In this document: positions 53,244 through 63,160 of the stretch, piece by piece
Numbering within the stretch: the first letter of the stretch is position 1
Layout of the letters: every line of letters begins with the position of its first letter
Assembly: GCF_048771995.1 (NCBI RefSeq)
Contig: NC_133030.1
Span: 56,080,001-56,144,000, forward strand
Length of the DNA: 64,000 bases
Direction of reading: 5' to 3'
DNA from: Taeniopygia guttata
Taxonomy: Eukaryota > Chordata > Aves > Passeriformes > Estrildidae
Translations under genes and position numbers: made by a program
The notes under the pieces: model-generated
Database searches by the model: none
What the model saw: only the letters and a program-made list of their open reading frames with translations
What the model was told of the DNA's origin: nothing

Positions 53244-53312
53244 CTGTCCCTGTCATGAGATTTGAACTCCTGACATCTTTATCCACTGAAACTTGAGTGC
53301 CCAGGTAACTAC
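53244..53312 (-). mobile_element. tRNA-derived (SINE-head-like) fragment
   Basis: On the minus strand it reads CAGTGGATAAAGATGTCAGG (A-box-like) followed by AGGAGTTCAAATCTCAT, a B box with a T-loop TTCAAAT and a 4-of-5 bp stem. The anticodon arm is missing or collapsed, so it is not a working tRNA gene. Most likely it is the head of an old tRNA-derived SINE, or a decayed tRNA pseudogene. Confidence 0.35.
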
Positions 53313-53606
53313 TAATTATTCAAGCATTTACAACCATTACTATCAATATAATTAGCACATCTTGAGATAAAAGTGAGAATGCCACTATGAAATTATCATT
53401 CCTGGCATTTAGATAGCAATCTTTCATTGAAACATTTATAAGCTGCCCAATTATTTTTCAATCAAATGAATAAAAAAAATTTTGTTTACATTTTAGGGAA
53501 CTCTAGAACTGAAAAGAAATGGTTTCTGGCATGAAAAATTATAACTGCTGTCTCCATATGTCCATTTCTTGAATACAACAAACCCCATCCACTTCTGCAC
53601 TGGTGG

Positions 53607-53630
53607 TTTTTTGTTTTGTTTTGTTTTGTT
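53607..53630 (+). repeat. (TTTTG)n microsatellite
   Basis: About four and a half TTTTG units. Confidence 0.88.
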
Positions 53631-55189
53631 ATTTTTAATTACAAAAATATCTTTGACCAAATACTTCAAAAACTGTAAAATCTTCCTGTGAACAAAGCCA
53701 GGCTCAGTGAAAAAGACATGAACAAGGTTTTTCATTCAGATCTAAAAGTGCATTGCCCCATTTTGCAGGAATAAGAAGCTCCACAAGACCTTCTTATGTG
53801 CCTTGCTGGGTGATGCTAATAAAAAGAAATAAGACAATTCCCATGGACAAAGTCAAAGCTAGATGAGGACTAGAGTCTGAGTTCCCTAATTCCAACCTTC
53901 ATTGGTTTTGCTGGCCAAAGCAGGCAGGTAAATTTCTTTTACATTTATTAATTCCATGAATTAATAGTAAGTGATTATCACAACAGGAGGAAGGAGGAGC
54001 CAGAGAAGCCAGGGACCATGGTTTGACAGGTTTTGTCACCTTTCTGTCTGGGATCTACTATGAACAAAATTTTAAAGACTGTCTTTTCCCCACCAAAAAA
54101 CACCCTAGATTTCCTGAAATAACCTCTCTGGAACACTTGCAGGACACAACAGAGAGGGGATTCGGGAAGCAGTTCACAAGGCCTGGAGCTGTGAGTTGGT
54201 TTCAGCATGAGGAAAAGCCCTCCATCACCCCAATGCACAGGAAAGAGAAGGTAAGGTAACTCTTTTCAGAGGTCTTTCAGGTCTGGTGCATTCAGTGGAG
54301 AGCCCTAGAGCAGCAAAATCAATTCCTGTCCACGTGGATGCTGATGGGCAGCTCTAAGGGCAGGCTTGAGGACAATACACCCATGCAGAGGCTGGGCTGC
54401 AGGAGGGCAGCAAGTCCTGAGGGGTTTGCTGACCCCACATCAGCCACAGAAGCCTCCTCTGTTGCTCTGCTGGGGGATCCCAACCTTCTCCATCTATTCA
54501 CCCATTCCCCACATCCCTGAAAGAAAGTGAATAAGTAGTGAAGCTCACAGAGCAGCTGTGCCCTCTGCTTCGCAGTGCCTGTATGAGCATCTTGCCACCC
54601 TCTCTGCACTGCAGAACAAGGGCCAGCCTGAACATGACATGGAAACATCCATCCAGCCACCCGCAATAAAGCCAAACCATGTAAACAGCTACAGGAAAAC
54701 AAAAAACAAACACACAAACAAAAAAGCACAAGCTTGTGGTTGCAGGGACATCAAACCAGTATATTTCAGCAATCATGGCAGGTATTTCCAACTAGAAATT
54801 GTATATTTGATGATGCCCAGCCTTCAGCATTTGAAAAGGGCCTGTTCAAGTCTCTTGAACAGTAAATCACCTCTCTTTCTATCAATAATCTTACTATAAT
54901 ATGAGTAGAAATGTCAAATGTTTAAATCCCATTTTATTACTATAATAATAGATTTAATTTGTAAAACATATAAAGTGAGGCCATAACTGTTCTGGAGGGA
55001 GATATCTGTCATCCCACTATATTTACATAATTTGCTGATGACTTTACCCACATATTTTGAATGGAAGAAGGATTAAAAGCAATCCCACTTGCAAGATTTT
55101 TGTGACTGGGAATGGGTTCTGGAAAGGAAACCAACATGATCACAGAAATGCAGCAATTGCTGTTAAAAATCCACACCCAGCTTCACATT

Positions 55190-55430
55190 CACGCAGAACG
55201 AATACGTAGGTGTTTATCTGTGACTTGCTCCATTCAGGCTCTCTTGGGTGCCAGAACAGCCCTGCTTCCAGCTGCACAGCCAGTATTATCACTGGGTGCT
55301 ATTTTTGGCTCCTGAGTACATCTCATCCTTCCCACGCCAGCCCTGGTACGAAGGGCACAAACTCTTCTTTCCACTCCTCCTCCTCCGCTGCCGGCTCCGT
55401 CCCCGCTGCTCAGGGGTCTCCGGACACTTT
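55190..55430 (+). promoter_or_regulatory. CpG-enriched stretch upstream of NRAC exon 1
   Basis: About ten CpG dinucleotides occur in 240 bases, with the densest part at 55334-55424, in a region otherwise almost free of CpG. It lies just before the candidate first coding exon and its consensus donor. This is the pattern of a small CpG-containing promoter or 5' UTR. No TATA box is obvious. Promoter activity is inferred from position and composition only. Confidence 0.35.
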
Positions 55431-55513
55431 TCCCTGGTCCCTCTCATTTTCTGGGCAAGAGGTTTTCCATCCAAAGATTCATGTGGGAGGCTTCATGTTG
55501 GCATCCAGAGTAC

Positions 55514-55567
55514 ATGTCCCAAATATGTCCAGCCTCACTTTCTGATCCTAGTGCCAAAGAGCTGCAG
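55514..55567 (+). CDS. NRAC: NRAC candidate first coding exon
   Basis: Chosen because it ends in a perfect donor, CAG|GTAAGT at 55565-55573. The ATG at 55514 gives exactly 18 codons (MSQICPASLSDPSAKELQ) ending in phase 0, as exon 2 needs. The frame is open upstream to a TGA at 55313 and contains only one more ATG (55481), which would add 11 residues. Neither ATG has a strong Kozak context. The fragment ASLSDPSAKE loosely resembles the AASPDSRPET stretch near the human N-terminus, which is weak support. The local CpG cluster just upstream fits a first exon and promoter. The alternative is a 5' exon ending at the donor at 54251. The 5' boundary of the transcript cannot be set from sequence. Confidence 0.5.
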
Positions 55568-58500
55568 GTAAGTAATCTTCTCATGGGTGATGAAGTCCCT
55601 GTGTCCAGTGCCTGGAGCTTGTTACAAATGGGTTGTTTTTAGGGTCATACAATTTCCCAGCTATCACTTTGGTAGGTTTCCAGTTTTGTCACAGTATGTT
55701 AACACCAGATTTCTGTCTGAGGGGACAGTGCTTTGTTCGTTCTGACACTGTGGAGCTTTGATTTCTGTAAATTAATAAAGTCTAGTGAATATCATTAAAT
55801 CACTTCTTTTTTAAGGTGTTCCTTGGCTAGGTGTTATCCAACCAGGCAGTTTAATGTTTTTCTCTTCTGATGTGTTGTCGCTGCTCAGTGTTTGGAAAAG
55901 CTCATATGGGGCAACAGCTGCACTTGGAGTTATAAATCTCTTCAAAGATAAGGTTCAGTTTCCTTGGTTGTGCCACAGGAGAAGCCCTTATAGCTATAAC
56001 CACCCCCGGCCTGAGCTAGGCTGTGTCTCCCTAAACCTGTTTCATTTTACACAGAATGATCAAATATTCATTATGTGAGTAAGTGTGTGTGTGGCTGTTG
56101 CAGAGGGATTGGGGTGTTCACCTGGTAGATGACAGACCCTGCTCCCAGTGACCGCTCCAATGAATATTTAAGTATTACATATTAAGTATTCATTGGAGCA
56201 AGGATAGGAGCAGACTTCTGCCACCCCCAAGGGAGTGCCCAAACACGAGGCTGTAAAGTCATTCTTTCTTTCTTTCTTTAGCTCAATGAATATTTAATTA
56301 TTCAAGGCCAAACAAGACAGCTCCAGTGGCAGAGACTGAGATTCCCTGCTCCTGTGTGTGCACCATAACCCTGATGATGAGAGTGTGTATATAAGATGTA
56401 ACTTTGTATTTCTTTGGATTCAGAAAGAAGTGAAATCCAGGTTTTCCCTAACCTGAACGGGGCTTCCAGCTTCTTAGATGCTGAATGAAAAACTCAGAGC
56501 TCCAACACACACTGTCCCCAGTCATGAGACAGAGGTGATATGACCCCAGGATCAGAGAAAGCATCCTTATGAGTGCTGAGATTGGTTTTATGACTCTCTC
56601 AGGAGAAGGGATCAAAGCTGAAGACATTCCTCACCCCACAGCAGTTCCTGCTGGCTATGTTATATGTCTTATGAGGTTATCCAGAATGTGATGTGTAAGA
56701 AAACCTATTATCCCCCTTACTCTGGGGTCTGACACCCCCACATTGCAGTCAATGGGGCCTAATCCTGTTTCTGCAGTCCAAGGAGTGGGTGTGTGAAATG
56801 GTGAGCATGGGGAAAGCATGCAACGAGAAAAGTCAAGGCAATGGCATTTAGGTCCAAAAAAGGACAAAATTAGATAAATGAGGCATGGAAAGATTAAAGC
56901 AAGGAGATTTGAAGTAAGGAGAATGCAATCACTGAGTGGGGGAACAACAAACAAGGAGGGGGGGAAAGGGAGCAGAGAGAAATCCAGAAGAAATAATAAC
57001 CTTTATCTAGCCGTGGAACAGAGGGGAGAGATGGAAAAATCTAGAGAAGGTTACTCCAGGCAGAAATAAAATGTTAAGAATCTCTACCCCTCACTTTGAA
57101 AAGCAGAAAAAATTCCATCTGCTCTCTACTGCCAGAGGACAGTGGGTGTCTGAATCAAGGTTCTTTGGATTACTTTGGGCAGCTGGCTGTGGGAGCATTC
57201 CCATGCAGAACAGTGAGTTATTACTGTTATTGCAGCTCTGTTTCTTGTAACTACAAAGAATCCACAGCATTATGATCCCGTTGTCAAAGACTAAATGTGG
57301 TTTCCAAGCCAAAACCAGAGCAACAGCACAATTTTCATATTGAAATGCAAATAAATTACCTTCTTGTACCCATCAGGAGTGTCCAAACCCAAGTCAGCTG
57401 CACAGTCCCAGTTTTTTTAAACAGTAATGCTGCATTCTGAATGGAACTGCTTAGCTCAGAACATTTCAAAGGTGCTCCAAATGATATGGTTCATATATTT
57501 CATATCACATTTATGTTCTTCTAAGAACAGCCCAAGGCTGTTGAGCAGCCACTTTCAGCAAATCTTTGTTACAATTTAGAGAAATCCTTTCTGAACATTT
57601 TGCTGTCCATTGCTCTACCTATCCTTTTCCCTGAGAATGCACCTTTAGAGTACTGCAGATCTGTGGCAATGCAGGAATATGCCTTTTGTTTGGCTGTAAA
57701 TATTAGAGTGGTCTGGCTATGCCCAAGCAGACGTGCTACATGTCGTGTCCTTCGTGGGATACATCCACCAAAGATCAAAAGTTCACCCAGATACTTCACC
57801 CTGTTTGAATGGTCACGTGTTTTGTGTTTTGATCAACTCTTTAGACAGATGACAGCAGCTATCCTCCTTCCATACTGAGGAAAAGGCCACCTGTGGACCA
57901 AGCTGTGGGGGAAAAGAGGAGAGCAGAGAGGAGGGTTCGATTTCGTGAGCCAGAAGAAGTCATCGAACATGGTATGCCCAAGTTATCAGGAATTTTGGCA
58001 TGGCCTTTTCTAGCTTTTAACATCCACTCTGTCTGTTCAGATCAGCTTCCCCCTCTGAAAATTTGTAATTTTCAGCTCAGCACGGAGCAGAGGGTGGATG
58101 ATTTTTGCTCTGAGCTTTGCAGAGCTGCATCTGGTCCATTTTCCTGCCTGCCCTGGGATGGACAAGCTCCTGCCTCACCCTCAGTTGCTGTCACAGTGAC
58201 TCCTGAGTCAGCCCCCACAGGGGTCATTGTACACCACGGGTCTGGCTGGGCCCCAGGGCTTCCCCAGAGCAATGTTTCCACTCAGACCACATTTAAACAT
58301 AATTATGTCACTGTGGGTAACTAGGATGCCACAGAGTACAACAGCAGGGGTCTGAGCCTAGCAGCCAGGATGTAATAACTTCTGCCAACAGAGACACCCA
58401 GTGAATGACACAGCTAACAAAACCTCTGGTCTTTTCATTCATGAGCCAAAATATTGCAAGTAGGTCAACTCCCAGTTGACCTTCAGCAGAGGTCTGGCAC

Positions 58501-61500
58501 AAGGATCCAGCTTGTACTTCTGTATGTGCTGTATGCCATACCAAATAACTGGTGTTACCTACTGACTTTCCCAAACCCATCCAACCAAGTTAGTTTTATT
58601 TATTGGTAGAGAACTAAAATTATATGGGTTTGATATGTCAGTTGGTCAGAACACAGGCGGCAGAATGGTAAAATTTCTATGTCAGCCACCTGTTTGGACT
58701 GCCACAGCTTCTGAAAATAAGGCTTGGCATCTGCTGTGTCTATAAACAGAACTCTCATTTGTTTGGCAATACATTGTTTGGGATGCCTCCTGATGCATGA
58801 GAGGAAGCTGTTTCTTGATAAGCTTGTTGACATGGCTTGGGCTTTCCCACCAAAACTGAACTCCTGGAAAGACTCAGTGAGTCAGATTTAAATTCCTCAA
58901 AGCTCACCTGACTGCTCTAGAGTAGGATTCTGATGGGCACTAATAACTCCCTCAGCTCTCTGCCAGAGTCCATGCCCCACACCAGCACTGGGAATCCTGC
59001 AGTTGGTCCAGCCCAGGAGACCAGGCTGGCCTCCCACTGGCTCTGACTTCTGCAAAGCCATGCTGGAACTCCTGCAGGGAGCTGCAAGCATGGAGAAGGC
59101 TCTGACTCTTTTTCATGGAGACATCAGGAACGTTCCTACCCATAACTGGTATTCTGTGTTGCAAACAGTCTGTGATTTAGATTATTTGCTGTTTGTCCAC
59201 ACAACATTACTCACATTAAGGCTGGTGAAATAAAGGTTCCGGCACCACCGAATTTTTTCCATTTCCAATCAAGGACTTTTCATCCTGGTTTTTGTCTGGG
59301 CCCTGGCTGCCAAGCAGATTCATTTCCAGGATATTTTTGAAATGAAAGTTAGTCTGACAGTGCTTTCTTAACTTTCATTCTTTCGGCCTTTTGGTCTAAA
59401 TCCTTTCCTTTCTATGAATTATGTGGAATAGGGAAGGGTTTTATCACAGCTGTTTCCTGACCTTCCTGCAGCAGCAGCAATCCTGCCTCTGAATTCTCAC
59501 ACACAATAATTTTTCCTCACTTTCCTGAAGTGCACCTGCATCTGCATGTTTGCATGGATTGAGTAGGTCCTCATCCAGAGCCAAAAGTGGTGTAAGAAGT
59601 TGCCCAGCAGCTCCAAGGTGACAGGCAATTTCAGCGACACTGCTTGGCTCCGGCTTTTCTTGTTCACCTGCTGCCAAGAGACCTTTCCAGGCAAGTAAGA
59701 ACATTTTCATTTTGTTTTCTAGTAATTTCCTGCTGTGACTACGTAGTGGGTAAGTAGAATTTTTCACATTATAACTGTGAGCCATCCATAGCATTAACCT
59801 GAGTTTGTTTTTGCAGTTGGGGGGATGCACTGTGCAAATATACCCTCCATATACACAGCAGTTTGTGTTGTCAGTGGTTGTTGCTTTTTCTTCTCAGCAT
59901 AAGCAGCACAAGGTGCTGATGAGGTCTGGTGCAATTTTAAACAAGACATCTAGTAAGACAAATAGTGGAAACAAAAATTAATCCCTGAAGCTATTTTTAA
60001 TTTAAATATAATGAATATATTTTATGGCATTAGAATAGGTACAGGTTTCTCACTAAGATATGCAAGAAAAGCACCCCAAGCTAAACAATAGTTCTCCCTG
60101 CTGAGTTTTGTATGAGGGGAAGAGACAATTCATTTATGTGCTGACAGCAGGGTAGAAATAATAAAAATAATCAGTTTTTTCTGTTTTTTGTTTGAGGCCT
60201 GGCAGCCCCACAGACCCCCAAGGAAATGAGTGTATCTAGATATTCTGATGATGGTGATCATTTCAGGGGCAACATGCAGCCCCTGCTGTAGGCAGTGCAG
60301 TGAAGGGGAGAGCGGCACCTACACACATTTGTATATACCCACACAGAGCTGTAGTTCTGGGAGGCCAAAAAGCCTCTCAGGCAGATGTCACCATATCCCT
60401 CAGCTATTGCTCTTGTCCAGGAAGAAGGGTTGTATGCTCATGACAATGCAACCATCATCTAGGGCTGTTATTGGGCTAGAAACACGAAACTACAGCCAGA
60501 AAAGGGTTCTGTGGAAAAGCAAAGGTCAAATATTCTTCAGGGCACGGTGGAAATGTGTTCCCAAAGCAGGAATGAGACAAAATCTCCTGTACTCAGGTCC
60601 AGTGTTTTTCTCAGATGAGTTGCCATGAGACTGAGCACAGGTCTGTTCTCTTCCAACAAGCAATTTAACGAACAAATTTCAGCATTAAATTTCTAATTGC
60701 AATCTAGAAAAGCAAATTTGATTTTCAACTCCTAAATGTAGTGATGGGCTGAAGCTGTTGTGAGCACAGCTCATCACAATTTTGCAGGTGGAATTACCCT
60801 TCTGTGTTATTTTTTTCTGTTTATGGATAGAACATATTTCATAACTGAGAGGATATAAGGAAAGTCCATTTTTACATTTGAGATCACCCAGAAATTTCAC
60901 ATGGAAAGTAGCTTTCTAAAACTTGGAACAGGTTACAAGGACTTCATATGAAAGGGTTGATGTGAAAAGCTGTTCAGCTTCCACAGGAAGGTTTCCCTGC
61001 TCCCATGAGAGCTCATCAGCCAAGCCTCACGTTGGAAAAGGCAGGTGGGGCACCCAGCCAGGAGCTGTAGCCTGTGGTGTGGGAAATCTCACAAGGGAAA
61101 CACCAACTCCCAACTCACAAATCTCTGCAAAACCAGAAAGTGGTGAGCAATTCCCTGGCTAAACACCTTCATATCAACCCTTCACAGAATAATGCCAAAT
61201 AAACAAATTTATAAAATCTGAAGTCTGCACATGGAGAATTTGAAAACAGAAAGAAGGGCTAAATTCAAATGAATAAATTACTTGCTGCAAATAATTCACT
61301 CAGATCTATTATGGGACATTGATTTGGTTTCTGGTTAGCTATAAAATGACTGCCTATTAACATTTTACCTTTTCCCCATACACTTTTTGATACATTATTA
61401 TGTGTTTCTGGCTTGGTTTTATGACTTTTACCTTCCTCTCTGTACATCTGTATGACAGTTTAATTGACTGGTGTGTATTTCAGGGCTCGGAGTAGAAGCT

Positions 61501-62696
61501 AATTTAAATATGTTACAGCTAATGTTGGCCCTTTACCCATAATAATACACTCCACATTTTTATCTCCTTATTGATTATGTGCATATGGCAGGAAAATAGC
61601 TGCACACTATGGGTTTTATTCAGGCATGAATTTGGCTTTATACTGCGTGTTTAATACTCTAAGTGCTTTGTGAAATAGTGCTGGCTGTGCAATGGCCACG
61701 CAGCCAGACAGAGCAGCCAGGTCTGAATAAAACTGCATCCCCAAGGCCAGGGATGGATACACACAGGCAGGGGCTGGGACACAGGGCTGCAAGCTGAATG
61801 CAGCCCTCTGATTTCCACACCTGTGCTATGCCCGACCTGCGGCACTTTAAACATGTTGGAAAAAGATTTTGAAGGCAAGAAAAATCTTTACAGTATCCTC
61901 CTGCTGAAGAGCAAGTGCAGAGGATGTTCTGGTGTAATTAGCACACATAGCACTCTGAGAGTGGTTCAAATTGCCAGAGCTCTCTGAACATGCCTCTTTG
62001 TTAATGGAGCCATGTTGGGGTTCTGCCCATAATTACCAGGAGTCCCAAACAAGCTGACTTACCAGGGAAAAGGACAGAAATCTACAGCTTCTCTCTTTTA
62101 TGGAGCATTTGTGAATATTAAATAATTAGACCGAGTAGCTTCATATTCTCCTAGAATTCAACTTAGCATTTAGGGTAAAGGTATAAAAAATAATTGCTGT
62201 AGGGGAAGTTGAGATCATGCATTAGCTATGCTAATCCTGTTCTTATTGTATATAATTAAACTCTTTCAATGCTCCATTAGATGATATCTTTTATACTCCC
62301 CACCTTCCATCAGGAGATGTGACTCACTATCATTTAACTGATCCCTACAGAAGTGCTCACCATCAGAGCCCTCTGTACCCTGCTGCTGCCATAAAACTGG
62401 GACAAAGGCATCAGCAGGGGATCAAATTTGGGAAGCATTTAAGATGGCATTAAAAGAATGCTGCTTTCTTTTTTTCTTCTCCTCACCGTTCAGCAGATGA
62501 CAGGACATCATCTGGATTGCCTGTGCTCCTGTGGCTCTTGTTTTGTGCAGTGCTGATCCTTGCTGTGAGTCTCTACTACACCAGCATGAAGCAAGATGTC
62601 ACAGTCCTAGAGGAATTTCAATCCCGACTTGTCATCTTCTTTCTTCATATAAGACATGTTGCTCAGAGGTGCTGGACTTGGTTTCTGAGGCAGTAG
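55514..62696 (+). CDS. NRAC: NRAC (C14orf180) homologue, spliced, three coding exons
   Basis: Proposed join: 55514-55567, 57845-57971, 62494-62696, giving 127 residues. Seen: residues 25-29 PPSIL, 47-54 RRVRFREP, a hydrophobic helix at about 69-89, and a C-terminal tail with VTVLEEF and LHIRHVAQRCW before TAG. Known family: human C14orf180/NRAC, about 160 residues, is a single-pass membrane protein enriched in fat and heart. As I remember it, it has PPSIL, RRVWFREP, one helix, and [11 protein letters not shown] near its end. The order and spacing match, so identity is well supported although no search was run. The bird protein is shorter, mainly at the N-terminus and between the RVRF block and the helix. 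Exon 1 to exon 2 is a phase 0 junction and exon 2 to exon 3 is phase 1. The exon 2 frame has no ATG and is closed by TAG just upstream, so an upstream exon is required. Molecular function of the family is not established. A missed short exon in the 4.5-kb intron is possible. Confidence 0.8.
56154..56199 (+). repeat. 18-bp inverted repeat (hairpin), 10-base loop
   Basis: Arms GCTCCAATGAATATTTAA (56154-56171) and TTAAGTATTCATTGGAGC (56182-56199) pair at 18 of 18 positions if one G-T is allowed. A further near-copy of the left arm, GCTCAATGAATATTTAATTA, lies at 56281-56300. It sits in proposed NRAC intron 1. Confidence 0.9.
56262..56279 (+). repeat. (TTTC)4 microsatellite
   Basis: TTC followed by perfect TTTC units, inside proposed NRAC intron 1 and directly before the third copy of the hairpin arm. 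Confidence 0.88.
57845..57971 (+). CDS. NRAC: NRAC coding exon 2 (PPSIL and RVRF block)
   Basis: Forty-two codons plus one base. Seen: TDDSSYPPSILRKRPP, then a basic stretch KRRAERR leading into RVRFREPEEVIEH. It is preceded by a T-rich acceptor ending CTCTTTAG at 57844, and an in-frame TAG overlaps that AG, so coding must start here or just inside. It is followed by CATG|GTATGC, a weak but usable donor leaving phase 1. The human counterpart as remembered reads PPSILK...RRVWFREP, so both blocks are conserved. SIL[RK] and RVxF are the consensus forms of protein phosphatase 1 docking motifs; binding itself is inference. If the donor were skipped, the frame would stay open into the intron to 58324, but the phase match with exon 3 argues for splicing. 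Confidence 0.82.
57972..62493 (+). other. NRAC: NRAC intron 2
   Basis: About 4.5 kb between phase 1 splice sites (GTATGC ... GTTCAG). Nothing in it was recognised as an exon or repeat. An AT-rich, TAAT-containing stretch at about 62110-62260 looks like possible constrained non-coding DNA. A small in-phase exon, matching the extra residues of the human protein before its helix, cannot be excluded. Confidence 0.6.
62494..62696 (+). CDS. NRAC: NRAC terminal coding exon (membrane helix and tail)
   Basis: The acceptor is a long pyrimidine tract ending CACCGTTCAG at 62493. The first two bases complete a split Ala codon (G|CA), and 66 codons follow to TAG at 62694-62696. Seen: DDRTSSG, a 21-residue hydrophobic segment LPVLLWLLFCAVLILAVSLYY, then TSMKQDVTVLEEFQSR and an amphipathic end LVIFFLHIRHVAQRCWTWF. 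The remembered human tail ([24 protein letters not shown]) aligns without gaps across the last 30 residues, which is the best evidence for the gene's identity. Basic residues lie upstream of the helix (KRRAERR in exon 2), so an N-terminus-in-cytosol orientation is likely. The second CAG at 62494-62496 as acceptor would break the phase and is rejected. Confidence 0.87.
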
Positions 62697-63160
62697 CAGT
62701 GTCCTCCAGCCTGACACTGCTAAGAAACATCAGTGCAAAGCTCCCAGCCTACTGCAGCCACAGGCAAGGAACACATGAGCATCCACCTCAAAGAGCAAGA
62801 AAATCACCCCTGCTGTGCACCATCCAGCAAACACTTGTTCTCCTTTTTCTTTCTTTGCTGTTTTTCTTTGTTTCACATCAGTGAACATTCATATTAATGC
62901 CTTGAGGTCCCACCAACATCACTCTCCATCACCCTGAACAGCAAACAAGTATCTAGATTTTGCTACCCAGAATTAACAAGCTGCTGATATGAGGAGCAAA
63001 AGCAGAGAGAGAAATGCATTGATCTGTGCAGGCAGCAGCAAACTTGGAAGAAAAGTCTTGTGAGTCTCAGGTCAAGGCTTCAGATACCAAACCATCTTTC
63101 TCCTCAAGTCTCCTAAGAATTATTCTGCAAAGGTTAAAATAAAGCTGAGCTCTTGCACAG
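62697..63160 (+). other. NRAC: NRAC 3' UTR, probable
   Basis: Non-coding sequence after the stop. The first canonical AATAAA is at 63138-63143, which would place cleavage near 63155-63170. A second AATAAA at 63369-63374 is an alternative. Which signal is used cannot be told from sequence. Confidence 0.4.
63138..63143 (+). terminator. Poly(A) signal AATAAA, candidate for NRAC
   Basis: Exact hexamer about 440 bases after the NRAC stop codon, on the right strand. AATAAA is frequent in AT-rich DNA, so position is the main support. A second copy lies at 63369-63374. Confidence 0.35.

Larger units (their letters stand above)
50993..55189. other. Region upstream of NRAC, no gene recognised
   Basis: Contains the tRNA-like fragment at 53.2 kb, an AT-rich inverted repeat and microsatellites. 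A good splice donor, GAG AAG|GTAAGG at 54250/54251, follows an open frame starting at 54023 (phase 0). It could mark an alternative 5' exon of NRAC, but the protein it would encode is not recognised. Confidence 0.45.
55568..57844 (+). other. NRAC: NRAC intron 1 (proposed)
   Basis: Bounded by GTAAGT at 55568 and TTTAG at 57844. It contains an 18-bp imperfect hairpin with a third copy of its arm (56154-56301), a short TTTC microsatellite and no further coding signal that I recognise. Confidence 0.45.

Noticed and set aside
53244..53312. Functional tRNA gene
   Set aside because: A and B boxes are too close and the anticodon arm and acceptor stem are not formed.
54023..54250. Alternative NRAC 5' exon ending at AAG|GTAAGG
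   Set aside because: Phase is compatible, but the encoded peptide has no resemblance to NRAC and the donor at 55568 is a better match and closer. Kept only as a possible alternative start.
56154..56199. microRNA precursor
   Set aside because: The stem is only 18 bp and does not extend past the arms, too short for a normal pre-miRNA hairpin.
57893..58324. Unspliced 143-codon reading frame over NRAC exon 2
   Set aside because: Its first 26 codons are the real exon; beyond 57971 it loses all resemblance to NRAC, and the phase 1 junction to the membrane-helix exon explains the protein better. It also begins at GTG, not ATG.
62531..62884. Open frame of 117 codons overlapping NRAC exon 3
   Set aside because: It is in a different frame from the helix-coding one and has no homology; a shadow of the exon.
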